From Roseobacter fucihabitans (GTDB taxonomy: Bacteria > Pseudomonadota > Alphaproteobacteria > Rhodobacterales > Rhodobacteraceae): a stretch of 64,000 nucleotides of DNA. This document shows positions 17,665 to 26,173 of the stretch, in pieces. The stretch's first letter is position 1, and the number at the start of each line of letters is the position of its first letter. The stretch spans positions 2,944,501-3,008,500 of the forward strand of contig NZ_CP143423.1 of the NCBI RefSeq assembly GCF_014337925.2. The letters run 5' to 3'. The notes beneath the pieces were generated by a model, which did not search any database, was not told the DNA's origin, and saw only the letters and a program-made list of their open reading frames with translations. Both the position numbers and the translations under genes were made by a program.

Positions 17665-19050
17665 TTAAGCCGCTTTTTCTTTTTTGACTTTGATAAAATC
17701 AGGTACTTTTACTTGCAACAGCCCCGTGCAGTGCAGCGCATAGACGGCGGCGGCGGCCCCAAGGACATTCGCAAGGGCCGCAGCAGAGACGATCCCGAAA
17801 TATCCAAAGAGCGACACGCCGACCCAAGCCAACGGTAGATAGACGACAAATATCCGCCCCAAGCTGAGCGACATTGACCATATCGCCTTATCGCGTGCAT
17901 TCATCGCGGCGTTGGCAATGACGACAAAGCCGTATCCAAACATCGTCAGCCCTACGATACGCAAATATTGAGCGGCATATTCGAGATCCCCTTCACCTGC
18001 GGCCAGAAGCCCTGCGATAGGGGTAGCAAACAGAAACAGAGCCAAGCCAATCACTGCGCCGTACGCCAGCGAGACCGACAATGCCCAGCCTGTCGCGGAC
18101 TGCGCGCGCCCGGTTTCTTCGGCACCCCAGTTCTGGCCCACGACTGGACCTATTCCAGCCGACAGCGCCATCAGGGGCACCAGAAGAATGGACTGGATAC
18201 GCCCAGCCGCACCAAAGCCCGCAACGGCATCATCGCCAACGGTGGCCACCGCAGCCGTGACCAGCGCCATGCCCGCAGGGTTAATCGCGTTTGATAGCGA
18301 CGCAGGCACACCAACTGCCAGAATTCTTGATGCACTCTTGTAGGCACCCGCGAGGATATTGCCGCAATATCCCAAGAGCCCACGCCGCCACGCGATCCAG
18401 AGCGCCGCAATCATCGCCACGACCCGGCCGACCAGTGTGGACAATGCCGCACCTGCGGTTCCCATTTCAGGCAAAGGCCCCCAGCCGAAGATGAACACCG
18501 GGTTCAACGCAATCCCGAAAAACGCGGCAAGGATCATGATCGCGGGTGCGGTTGTGCCATCACCATGGGCCCGAAAGACCGAGTTGGTGATCATCATTAT
18601 TACGAGAAACGGAAACGACAGCGCCCATAGGGGCATATAGGCCGCAACCTCCTGCGCGACCTTGCCACTTGCCCCGAGGCTGGCAAACAGCATCGGGTAA
18701 ATCAGCCAGATCAGGATCGCAATGATCATCGAAAACAGTGCGCCCAATCCGATGGCGTGAATGCCAAGGCGCTGGGTGTCTTCGTCGGTTTCCCCAGCAC
18801 CAACAAATTGCGATAACGCCGCATTTGCACCAGCACTCAGTCCGATGGACAGTGATGTCACCGCTGTTATGACGGGGTAGATAAAGCCGACCGCCGCAAG
18901 GGCTGCGCCGCTGACTTGCCCGAGGAAATACGCATCTGCAAGGCCAACTGCGATAACGGAAAAGATGCCCAAGCTCATGGGTGCAGACATGACTGCCAAA
19001 GCTTTCCAGATGGGTCCTTTCGTCAGGTCCCTTTTATTGCTCTCACTCAA
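17665..19050 (-). CDS. MATE-family multidrug/Na+ efflux transporter
   Basis: The 461-residue protein has about 12 membrane helices in two homologous halves. Family marks include PMSLGIFSVIAVGLADAYFL in helix 1, IGLSAGANAALSQFVGAGE, FFGIALNPVFIFGWGPLPEM and the second-half equivalent GAAGRIQSILLVPLMALSAG. It exports cationic drugs or metabolites using an ion gradient. A short polar N-terminus (SESNKRDLTKGPIWKAL) precedes helix 1. Its start lies 15 bp from the stop of the topoisomerase gene on the same strand, so the three genes 20255-17665 may form one transcript. Confidence 0.88.
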   Translation of the reverse strand: MSESNKRDLTKGPIWKALAVMSAPMSLGIFSVIAVGLADAYFLGQVSGAALAAVGFIYPVITAVTSLSIGLSAGANAALSQFVGAGETDEDTQRLGIHAIGLGALFSMIIAILIWLIYPMLFASLGASGKVAQEVAAYMPLWALSFPFLVIMMITNSVFRAHGDGTTAPAIMILAAFFGIALNPVFIFGWGPLPEMGTAGAALSTLVGRVVAMIAALWIAWRRGLLGYCGNILAGAYKSASRILAVGVPASLSNAINPAGMALVTAAVATVGDDAVAGFGAAGRIQSILLVPLMALSAGIGPVVGQNWGAEETGRAQSATGWALSVSLAYGAVIGLALFLFATPIAGLLAAGEGDLEYAAQYLRIVGLTMFGYGFVVIANAAMNARDKAIWSMSLSLGRIFVVYLPLAWVGVSLFGYFGIVSAAALANVLGAAAAVYALHCTGLLQVKVPDFIKVKKEKAA

Positions 19051-19065
19051 AATCTTAATCCTCGG

Positions 19066-20046
19066 TCAGTTTTGTTTGGATGCGGGCGTAGATAGAAGCA
19101 ACCGCATCAGGCGTTGTTCCGCAGCAACCAATCCGGCCTTTTTGATAGGTTGGAACGGTGCATTCTGTTTACCGGCAAGTTCAATAACAGCAGGATGGAT
19201 GTAGCTGTTGCGCGCCACTGTCGGTGTGTTGTGCAACCGGGTCGCGGCGGCCTGCGCCATTTCTTTGATCGTGACGTTGCCGCCTTCTGCGCAGGAGAAT
19301 GCGGCCAGCGTACCGGCCCATGTGCGAAATGACTTTGCAGTTACATGCGTATCATTTGCGGCATCGGCAAGATACGCATTCAGGGCCTGTGACGACAGCT
19401 GGTGCGGTGCGCCATCTTCGTCTGTCCATGTCAGTAAAGTGGCACCTGGAAGATCGTTCACCACTTGTAACAGTTTTTGCAACTTGCGGTCGGTGATCAA
19501 CTTTTTGACCTTTTTACCGCCTTTGGCTGTAAACCTTAACGCGGTGTAATCATCATCAAGCGTCAAATGTTTGCGCCGCAGCGTCAATGCACCATACGTT
19601 CCGTTTTGACGCGTGTATTCGGGGTGACCCACCCTCAGTGCCGCACGGTCAATGATCTTCACCGCTGCGGCAAGGGCAAATTCGGCGTCTCCGGGGTCTG
19701 TCTCGAGGTCGCTTTCGACGCGCCGTCTGATGGCGGGCAGCAGGTTCCCGAATGTTGCAAGCTCTTCGAACTTCGCATTCGATTGGGCCGCCGACCAATC
19801 CGGATGGTAGCGGTATTGCTTACGCCGGCGCGCGTCTCTCCCTGTCGCCTGCAAATGGCCGTTAAGGTTGGTACAAATCCAGACATCCTCATATGCGGGC
19901 GGAACCGCGAGCGCTTCGATCCTTTTGCGTTCGGAACCGCGCGCTATGGCCGTGCCGTCAGGTGCTGTATAGGAAAATCCGCGCCCGCGCCGCTTGCGTG
20001 TAATCCCCGGATCCTGATCCGTCACATAGACCAGTCCGCTGGTCAT
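19066..20046 (-). CDS. DNA topoisomerase IB
   Basis: The 326-residue protein is the bacterial poxvirus-like type IB topoisomerase. The N-terminal domain has AVPPAYEDVWICTNLNGHLQ and ATGRDARRRKQYRYHPDW. The catalytic domain has RVGHPEYTRQNGTYGALTLR with the active Arg, KAGK-like GGKKVKKL, and VTAKSFRTWAGT with the second Arg. The nucleophile is in RNSYIHPAVIE. It relaxes supercoils through a 3'-phosphotyrosine. Start overlaps the stop of the upstream tudor-like gene (ATGA-type overlap at 20043-20046), indicating translational coupling. Confidence 0.92.
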   Translation of the reverse strand: MTSGLVYVTDQDPGITRKRRGRGFSYTAPDGTAIARGSERKRIEALAVPPAYEDVWICTNLNGHLQATGRDARRRKQYRYHPDWSAAQSNAKFEELATFGNLLPAIRRRVESDLETDPGDAEFALAAAVKIIDRAALRVGHPEYTRQNGTYGALTLRRKHLTLDDDYTALRFTAKGGKKVKKLITDRKLQKLLQVVNDLPGATLLTWTDEDGAPHQLSSQALNAYLADAANDTHVTAKSFRTWAGTLAAFSCAEGGNVTIKEMAQAAATRLHNTPTVARNSYIHPAVIELAGKQNAPFQPIKKAGLVAAEQRLMRLLLSTPASKQN

Positions 20047-20255
20047 TTCTTCTCAATCTCCGAGACGAGCTTGAGCACGGCGTCACCATCATCTTGCTTG
20101 ATATAGACTGCGGGATCATCCTTGGTGCCGTTGCGCGTGACTTCTGTTCCCTTGATTTTGCGGGTCGTTTTTTCATGAAAGACCGACTGGACAACACCTG
20201 AGCCATGGCCGTCGCCCCAAGCCCATCTCACCTCATCACCTTCTTTGAACTGCAT
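20043..20255 (-). CDS. DUF2945 / hypervirulence-associated TUDOR-domain protein
   Basis: The product is 70 residues from the ATG at 20255; upstream codons to 20333 are open but lack a better start. MQFKEGDEVRWAWGDGHGSG followed by VVQSVFHEKTTRKIKGTEVT is the SH3-like tudor fold typical of DUF2945 proteins, and DPAVYIKQDDGDAVLKL completes the barrel. It is coupled to topoisomerase IB by overlapping stop and start codons. That hints at a chromatin or DNA-related role, which remains inference. Confidence 0.75.
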   Translation of the reverse strand: MQFKEGDEVRWAWGDGHGSGVVQSVFHEKTTRKIKGTEVTRNGTKDDPAVYIKQDDGDAVLKLVSEIEKK

Positions 20256-20726
20256 TATGTCGCTCCAAGTACCAATGTGCACGAGTTTATACTGTGATGT
20301 GAGTTGATGTGTTCCATTAAAACGAAAAAGCAAGTCTGACTAATAGGCCGGTCAACGATAAAGTCTGCTTGGTCCGAATCTGGATTTTTGGAACAATCAG
20401 GGTCGAAAGTTTAGTTTGATATCAGCGCAGATGGCCGCGTTTGAAAGACTGGTTTGGGAAAATATGCTGCACTGCCGAATTACAGTCACTGCAAATACGA
20501 ACGTTTGCTGCGTGAGCAATAGCTGCGCGTGCACAAGTCCGGTTTGTCCGCATCTGTTAAGTTCAGGCAGGATGCAGCGAACGGTAGTGTATCTTGGAGC
20601 TAAGGTTCACGGACTGCTAAGCGAAAGTTGCTGGAAAGCCATCTTCGACTGATGCTGAACCATGTATCAATGACAGCTATAAATATTAAGATATTTTGTT
20701 GGAAAAAGCGGTCAAACGCCACGTAT
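20256..20726. other. intergenic stretch without a recognised gene
   Basis: This 471-bp stretch separates two convergent-like units. A 78-codon plus-strand ORF at 20416-20652 has no ribosome site, unusual composition (many Cys and Ser) and no similarity that I recognise, so I do not call it. The stretch may hold decayed sequence. I see no RNA gene. Confidence 0.4.
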
Positions 20727-21143
20727 TTACGATGTTAATACATCTGTTCGCTCAGGGGCTTGCCATCGCCATGCTATCCCGACGATGGCAATTAGGGCAA
20801 TCAACTGAATACCCATGAAAAAGAGGTTGTCGAGGTCGGGCTTTAGGTTCATTGCCACGATCATAACCATCGTGAAAAGGCCCACACCAATGTTCGCCCA
20901 TCGATTGGCCGCATTTGGTAACAGCAATGCAAGGACTGTCATCAAGATCGGGATCTCTATCATGATCCCTCCGAACAGCATCAACATTTCTGTGACGACG
21001 GCTCCGTCAATTGTGCCGGACATAATCTGTTCCAGCATGCCGGGGCGGCGCAGCTCATGAATGTCGCGTGCAAAGAAATTCAGGATAATGAAGATCCAAA
21101 GGACCGACAAAAGAATACGGGGATTGCCACTTTGGTACATCAT
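20727..21143 (-). CDS. four-helix membrane protein (DUF6326-like)
   Basis: The product is 138 residues from the ATG at 21143. The pattern ILLSVLWIFIILNFFARDIH then ELRRPGMLEQIMSGTIDG, VTEMLMLFGGIMIEIPILM and LNRWANI-like loops fits the DUF6326 family of small four-helix proteins. It starts 1 bp after the stop of the DUF2306 gene, and is the last gene of the operon that begins with the methyltransferase at 22625. Function is unknown. Confidence 0.6.
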   Translation of the reverse strand: MMYQSGNPRILLSVLWIFIILNFFARDIHELRRPGMLEQIMSGTIDGAVVTEMLMLFGGIMIEIPILMTVLALLLPNAANRWANIGVGLFTMVMIVAMNLKPDLDNLFFMGIQLIALIAIVGIAWRWQAPERTDVLTS

Positions 21144-21144
21144 T

Positions 21145-21870
21145 TTAGGCCTCATTCCTTGGTGTTGACGACATATTGGGCAGTGAGGAATTCTTTCGCG
21201 GTCGCTTCGCTGGCTTGAGTATTGACCGAATTAAAATTTCTGCGACCAGCAGATTAAGCACCCAAGCGAAGATCATCATGCCGTCGCGTTGGGGTCCCGT
21301 CGCCTCAAAGCCGACAAAAATGATCCAAGTGATTCCCAAAACAGTTTGGGTCGAAGCACCTTGCCCGATGGCGTAGGCTCGCACCATTGATGTGCTATGT
21401 TGAAAGATATTCCGGGACCTGATCGCGATCACAGCCCAGATGATGCATCCAACCATTGCTGTACCCAGAACTATCCGCGCCCAATAAAGCGCTGCACCTT
21501 GCAGCGTTTGTGGAAAGACGTAAAAGTGCGTCATCCAAAGGCCAGTGAGCGCGGAAACACATCCCGCCGCTGCGATCAGCCAACCGATAGCGCGATGCGC
21601 TGCTGGACGCTGGTGGCGTAGGCTCGGTAAGAACTGGAAAGCGCCGAGCACGCAGAACAGACTGCTGCTGAGGATGTGGAGAATGATGGGTGTTGGGGCA
21701 AACGATGCCCGAGGGTTCTCTGGTGCGATCTGCGGCCCGCCTGCAAGCTCGAGAACCCGTATCAACCCGCCAACGACCGGAATGAATGAATAGACAAAGA
21801 TTGCGCCAAGGACGACCCACTCCCATTTTCCTAAGCGAAGTTTTGGGGCTTTTCGATTTGAACTAATCAT
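21145..21870 (-). CDS. DUF2306 membrane protein
   Basis: The product is about 241 residues from the ATG at 21870, which overlaps the methyltransferase stop. It has seven or so hydrophobic segments. LSSSLFCVLGAFQFLPSLRH followed by QRPAAHRAIGWLIAAAGCVS is the conserved DUF2306 core with paired His residues (R-x-R/x-P-x-x-H-R) that may bind haem or metal. GQGASTQTVLGITWIIFVGF lies in the C-terminal part. Second gene of a three-gene operon. Confidence 0.7.
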   Translation of the reverse strand: MISSNRKAPKLRLGKWEWVVLGAIFVYSFIPVVGGLIRVLELAGGPQIAPENPRASFAPTPIILHILSSSLFCVLGAFQFLPSLRHQRPAAHRAIGWLIAAAGCVSALTGLWMTHFYVFPQTLQGAALYWARIVLGTAMVGCIIWAVIAIRSRNIFQHSTSMVRAYAIGQGASTQTVLGITWIIFVGFEATGPQRDGMMIFAWVLNLLVAEILIRSILKPAKRPRKNSSLPNMSSTPRNEA

Positions 21871-22625
21871 TTTGGCCGCCGGGCCCAAAAAGCAGTGCTC
21901 CCGAAGCCAGCAAAGGAACCAAGCCGAACCGGTTGGTATCCGACATCAACAAGCTGGGATGCGTACAGCCAATCAATGCCTTGTTGTTCTGTTATCGCCC
22001 GTGTGCGCCACAGAAGTTGGACAACTACTCCAAAAAGTGAGGGGCGCGTCACGCAAAGGAACACCATCCCACCCGGCTTTAGAACACGAACCATCTCTGT
22101 AAGGGCACGTTGCGGATTCGGCAGATGTTCAAGGACATGCGCGGCCATAACAACATCAAAAGACTGATCCTCATAAGGCAATGACATAACATCGGCCTGT
22201 TGAAGGCGCGGGGCCAGCCCGGCGTACTGCATCACGGACTTGGCCTGTACAAGCATTTCAGCAGAGGTATCAATGGCATGGAAGTCGATCGGACCCTTCT
22301 TGATGCTATCAAGTGCGATCGAAAGGCTCCCATTTCCGACGCCGCAATCAAGTATCTGCGCCTTTGGCTCAATCTGCATAAGTTCTATCACGACCTGAGA
22401 GGTCAAAAGCGGTTCCTGATACGCGGTATTCAATTGGAAACGACGCGCCGTCCGCGCCCATTTGCCCGAGACCGCGTCGTAACGGCTGGCAAGATCCGTC
22501 GTGGAGAGCGGCCACCTGCTGATCATGAATTCCCAAGAGCCAATGCGACGAGAGGTCATGGGGATTGCCTTTGCTATCGTGGCGGTGTTTGACGACCTGA
22601 GGTTTTTGATTTTTAGCTGCGTCAT
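21867..22625 (-). CDS. class I SAM-dependent methyltransferase
   Basis: The product is 252 residues from the ATG at 22625, which has AGGTGA 5 bases upstream; the open frame further upstream shadows the LysR gene. The SAM-binding motifs are AQILDCGVGNGSLSIAL (motif I), DFHAIDTSAEMLVQAK, LQQADVMSLPYEDQSFDVVM and VLKPGGMVFLCVTRPS. This is the UbiE/Coq5-like branch of small-molecule methyltransferases. It leads the operon with DUF2306 and DUF6326 and diverges from the LysR gene at 22723, which is its likely regulator. Confidence 0.75.
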   Translation of the reverse strand: MTQLKIKNLRSSNTATIAKAIPMTSRRIGSWEFMISRWPLSTTDLASRYDAVSGKWARTARRFQLNTAYQEPLLTSQVVIELMQIEPKAQILDCGVGNGSLSIALDSIKKGPIDFHAIDTSAEMLVQAKSVMQYAGLAPRLQQADVMSLPYEDQSFDVVMAAHVLEHLPNPQRALTEMVRVLKPGGMVFLCVTRPSLFGVVVQLLWRTRAITEQQGIDWLYASQLVDVGYQPVRLGSFAGFGSTAFWARRPK

Positions 22626-22680
22626 GTCTCTCACCTGCATAAAGTTGGCCGTTGGCGAGCATATAGAGTGCAGCTTATGA

Positions 22681-22696
22681 ATACAGAATTGCGTAT
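22681..22696. promoter_or_regulatory. candidate LysR-type operator between divergent genes
   Basis: ATAC at 22681-22684 and GTAT at 22693-22696 form a dyad with an 8-base spacer. It lies inside the 97-bp region between the methyltransferase start and the LysR start. LysR proteins commonly bind such interrupted T-N-A dyads in the shared promoter region. No footprint is available; this is a pattern call. Confidence 0.4.
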
Positions 22697-22722
22697 CTTT
22701 CTTGTTTTGGTATACGTAAATA

Positions 22723-23607
22723 GTGGAGTGGAAACGATCAGCTTTCGACTGGAACCAAGCGCGGGCGTTTCTCGTCACCGCCGAAGAAGGATCGCTGTCC
22801 GCAGCCGCACGCGCGCTTGGACTGACGCAACCAACGCTGAGCCGACAGGTCGTGGGCCTCGAAGAGGCGCTTGGTTTGACACTTTTTGAGCGGACATCGC
22901 GCGCACTCTTGCTGACACAATCCGGCTTAGAATTGCTGGCCCACTTTCGGATGATGGGCGATGCGGCAAACAGCATATCCCTTGCCGCAACGGGCCAATC
23001 CCAAGCTGTGACTGGACATGTGTTGATTTCGGCCACAGACCTGATGGCAACCCATTTTCTATCGCCAGTCCTCAAGACATTGCGCGCAACCGCACCAGAC
23101 CTTCAGATCGAGATTATCGCAACAAATGAGTTAAGCGACTTGCGGCGGCGTGAGGCTGACATCGCAATCCGTCATGGTCGCCCCAAAGACGAGACCTTGT
23201 TTGCAAAACGGCTTCGCGATACCAACGCACATCTGTTTGCTTCAAAAGAGTACCTCGACGAAGTGGGGCGCCCCGAGACGCTTGCAGATCTTGAAAAATT
23301 GAAGTTTGTCGGTGTCGACAAACCAGAACAGCGGCTTGGTTTGATGGCATCTCGTGGCGTAAATCTGACGACTGCAAATTTCAATTTTTCGACGTCGAGT
23401 GCCACACTCACGCTCGAACTTGTCCGTCAAGGTTTTGGGATCGGCATTCTCCCTATCGACATCGGGGTGGCTTATCCAGAACTCGAAAACCCTTTCTCGG
23501 CGTTTGAGCCGATCAGTATCGAGACATGGCTGGTGGCTCACCGCGAGCTAAAGACCAATCTAAGAATTCGCGTGGTTTTTGATCTGCTGGCAGAAGGCAT
23601 TGGATAG
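22723..23607 (+). CDS. LysR-family transcriptional regulator
   Basis: The product is 294 residues from a GTG at 22723. The N-terminal winged helix-turn-helix is clear: NQARAFLVTAEEGSLSAAAR then ALGLTQPTLSRQVVGLEEAL. The effector domain follows, with HVLISATDLMATHFLSPVLK and ADIAIRHGRPKDETLFAKRL. It is divergent from the methyltransferase/DUF2306/DUF6326 operon, the classic arrangement for a LysR regulator and its target. An IS1182 element begins about 110 bp after its stop. Confidence 0.85.
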   Translation: MEWKRSAFDWNQARAFLVTAEEGSLSAAARALGLTQPTLSRQVVGLEEALGLTLFERTSRALLLTQSGLELLAHFRMMGDAANSISLAATGQSQAVTGHVLISATDLMATHFLSPVLKTLRATAPDLQIEIIATNELSDLRRREADIAIRHGRPKDETLFAKRLRDTNAHLFASKEYLDEVGRPETLADLEKLKFVGVDKPEQRLGLMASRGVNLTTANFNFSTSSATLTLELVRQGFGIGILPIDIGVAYPELENPFSAFEPISIETWLVAHRELKTNLRIRVVFDLLAEGIG

Positions 23608-23982
23608 AAACATCGAGGCTCCGCTACCGGGTTGAGGCTGGAAAGCCAAGACTGCCGCTATTCCAAACAACCTTTGGAATAGGCCATCGCATGGGAGGTC
23701 CCAGAATAAATGAAGGGCGGATTCTGTTGAAAAACTCTTGCTTGATCGGGTGGCTATTCGCTGATTCAATTTTCCTTAGCAACGGGGGTGATTTCGATGC
23801 TGGGACCAAAGCAAGAAGCACAAGGCGCGCTGTTTTACGAGTTCTCGATTGACGATCATGTGCCCCAAGATCACCTGCTGCGGTCAATTGATAGGTTCGT
23901 TGATCTAAGCGACATCCGCCAATACCTAGCGGACTTTTATAGCCACACTGGCCGCCCGTCCATCGACCCAGAACTGCTGATC

Positions 23983-24019
23983 TATTACCCGGCAGTGCAT
24001 GTTTACATGCATGAGAGGG
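23983..24019 (-). repeat. 37-bp palindromic insertion, copy 1
   Basis: Read on the minus strand it is CCCTCTCAT, then a hairpin (GCATGT, 2 bases, ACATGC), then ACTGCCGGG and TAATA. It falls exactly between codons 62 and 63 of the transposase and shifts the frame. The flanking blocks match copy 2 at 24653-24692 base for base except in the last few positions, while the hairpin arms differ in sequence but still pair. No target duplication is evident. Confidence 0.7.
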
Positions 24020-24652
24020 CGCATGCTGCTCGTGGGCTATTGTTCTGGCATCCGCTCGGAGCGCCGTCTTTGTGAAGAGGTGCATTTGAAACTGGCGTAT
24101 CGTTGGTTTTGCCGCCTCGATCTATCTGATCCGGTGCCGAACCACTCGACGTTCTCCAAGAACCGGCATGGGCGTTTCCGGGAGAGTGCATTGTTGCGAC
24201 ACCTGTTCGAGAAGACCGTAGCTCGGTGCATCGCGGATGGCTTGGTGAGTGGCCAGCGCCTTGCGGCAGACGCCAGTTTGATCGAGGCAGATGCGAACAA
24301 ACAAAACGCGACGCCGAAGGAAGATTGGGACCATAATGCCATCGATCCAAACGATGCGCCGCGTGCCGTGAAGGAGTATCTTGATGTCTTGGATAACGCA
24401 GCTTTTGGCGCAGCATCTGAGGTTGAACCCAAGTTCACGTCCCATTCTGATCCTGCAAGCCAATGGACGGCAGCCCGTAAAGGCCCTGCGTTCTTCAGTT
24501 ATTCCACCAATTACCTGATCGACACGGATCATGCCGTGATCGTCGATGTGGAGGCCAGACGATCAATCCGGCAAGCAGAAGTCGGGTCTGTGCGCTCAAT
24601 GTTGGATCGGGTCAAAGACACGTTCGATCTGCATCCCGAATGGATTATCGCC

Positions 24653-24692
24653 CCCTCTCATTGATTGCTTTGCAATCAACTGCCGGGCAATG
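24653..24692 (+). repeat. 40-bp palindromic insertion, copy 2
   Basis: Read on the plus strand it is CCCTCTCAT, then TGATTGC, a 3-base loop, GCAATCA, then ACTGCCGGG and CAATG. It has the same conserved blocks as copy 1 in the opposite orientation, with different but self-complementary hairpin arms. It sits between the codons for IIA and DTAYGSG of the transposase and introduces a stop codon. Confidence 0.7.
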
Positions 24693-25441
24693 GACACAGC
24701 TTACGGTTCCGGCCCGATGCTCGGGTGGTTGGTTGATCGCAAGATCGAACCGCACATTCCGGTTATGGATAAAGCGAGCCGCACGGATGGCACATGGTCT
24801 TGCGCGGACTTTGAATGGGATGCGGAGAATAACCAATACATCTGCCCGGAAGGCGAGCCGCTCAAGCAATTCCGGCGCAACTATTCTGACCCAAATCGTG
24901 GGCCAACCGGCAAAGGCGTCGCCAAGTATAAGGCCCTTAAACAGACGTGTCAGGCCTGTCTGTCAGAAATGCAATGCTGCCCGAATGCTGATGCGCGAAA
25001 AATTACCCGCGAAGAACATGAAGACGCCCGTCAGGTCGCCCGCGACATTGCCAAGACCAAGCAATACGCAATCTCAATGCGGCTGCGCAAGAAAGTTGAG
25101 ATGCTCTTCGCGCATCTCAAACGCATCCTCGGGCTGGGACGTCCCCGATTACGTGGCCCATGCGGCGCAAATGACGAATTCCTGCTCGCCGCCACCGCCC
25201 AAAACCTCCGCAAACTCGCCAAGATCTTTCCTGCACCGCAGCAAATGCAAAAAGCCTGATAAGAAAGGCGCTCGCGCTCCATTTAGATCACCACTTCCTG
25301 CGCTCGCAACACGTTGTTTTTCCACAGAATCAGCCAATGCAGACTTTCGCTGCGAGCGCAGCGAGATCACACTTTGTTCCGCACGGTGTGGGTTCGTCGA
25401 CGGGGAAGCGAACGGTAACATCTGCAATTCATCAGTTCCGA

Positions 25442-25468
25442 GTAACGATAATTCCTAGTTATCGTTAC
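25442..25468. repeat. perfect 10-bp dyad
   Basis: GTAACGATAA at 25442-25451 and TTATCGTTAC at 25459-25468 are perfect reverse complements with a 7-base spacer. The dyad lies between the IS1182 end and a Tn3-family transposase remnant. It could be a recombination or regulator site left from the Tn3-type transposon. Confidence 0.5.
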
Positions 25469-25489
25469 CCATACGGTAGGCGCACGAAC

Positions 25490-26020
25490 TGATGGCTAAG
25501 GTGCGCGAGAAACTGATCCACGATCACTGGAGGACATTCTACGTATCGCCGTCACCATGGAAAGTGGTGCAATGCAACCAAGCCAGATCATGCGAAAGCT
25601 GGCGTCATATCCACGCCAATTGCTCTTGCCGTTGCGTTGCGCGAGGTGGGGACGGTCGAACGCACTCTCTTCATCGCGCGATGGCTGACAGACAGCGATC
25701 TGCAACGTCGCGCCCAGATCGGCCTGAACAAAGGCGAGTCCCATCACGCTTTGAAAAATGCTCTGCGCATTGGCCGCCAAGGCGAAATCCGTGACCGCTC
25801 CGGCCGCGCCCAAGATGACCGCCTCGCGGACCTCAATCTCCTGGCTACGATCATCATCTACTGGAATACAAAACAACTCGGTCAGGTAATCGCCAAGCGC
25901 AGACAGACTGGAATTTATGATCCAGAAGATCTGCTCTCACACGTCTCTCCACTTGGTTGGGCCCACATTTTGATCACTGGCGAGTACAGATGGCCCAAAA
26001 CCACCCCGAAAATCCCTTAG
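25490..26020 (+). pseudogene. Tn3-family transposase C-terminal remnant
   Basis: The frame from 25637 reads REVGTVERTLFIARWLTDSD, LQRRAQIGLNKGESHHALKN, ALRIGRQGEIRDRSG, LNLLATIIIYWNTKQLGQ and SPLGWAHILITGEYRWPK. This is the conserved C-terminal third of Tn3-type TnpA. An upstream piece in another frame (EKLIHDHW, QPSQIMRKLASYPRQ) shows the gene continued leftward with a frameshift near 25620. The rest of the transposon, including the resolvase, is absent. Confidence 0.75.
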
Positions 26021-26144
26021 CGCAGGATTCCGCCCCTATCCGCAACTGACCCCCCTCTGCGCGCTGCCACCGTATGAGAGCAGAAGGCGTGATCTAGACG
26101 CGTCTAATGTAAGCACCCTTGATTAGTTCGATGTCGATCTATAT

Positions 26145-26160
26145 GGTTCGATATAGAACC
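26145..26160. promoter_or_regulatory. candidate operator of the Acg-like/MarR unit
   Basis: GGTTC at 26145-26149 and GAACC at 26156-26160 form a perfect dyad with a 6-base AT spacer, just 13 bp before the nitroreductase start. A partial copy (GTTCGAT) lies about 20 bp upstream. Position over the promoter suggests binding by the MarR-type protein encoded at the end of the operon. Confidence 0.45.
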
Positions 26161-26173
26161 AATGGAGATAATC

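Larger units (their letters stand above)
23797..25259 (+). pseudogene. IS1182-family transposase, disrupted by two 37-40 bp insertions
   Basis: Three consecutive frames encode one transposase. They run from MLGPKQEAQGALFYEFSIDD to PSIDPELLI (62 codons), then RMLLVGYCSGIRSERRLCEE to HPEWIIA (211 codons), then DTAYGSGPMLGWLVDRKIEP to the TGA at 25257 (189 codons). Removing 23983-24019 (37 nt) and 24653-24692 (40 nt) joins them into a clean 461-residue IS1182/IS5-like DDE transposase. No other lesion is visible. The inserted segments are described separately. ATG at 23797 follows a GGGGGTG ribosome site. Confidence 0.85.
23716..25335. mobile_element. IS1182-family element with two internal hairpin insertions
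   Basis: Imperfect terminal inverted repeats mark the ends. GGCGGATTCTGTTGAAAAAC starts near 23716, and the reverse complement of the right end near 25335 reads GGCTGATTCTGTGGAAAAAC. Between them lies one IS1182-type transposase gene on the plus strand, intact except for two small insertions. The spacing of ends and gene fits an IS of about 1.6 kb. Confidence 0.75.

Noticed and set aside
20416-20652. 78-codon ORF as a gene
   Set aside because: No ribosome site, Cys-rich unusual composition, and no similarity that I recognise.
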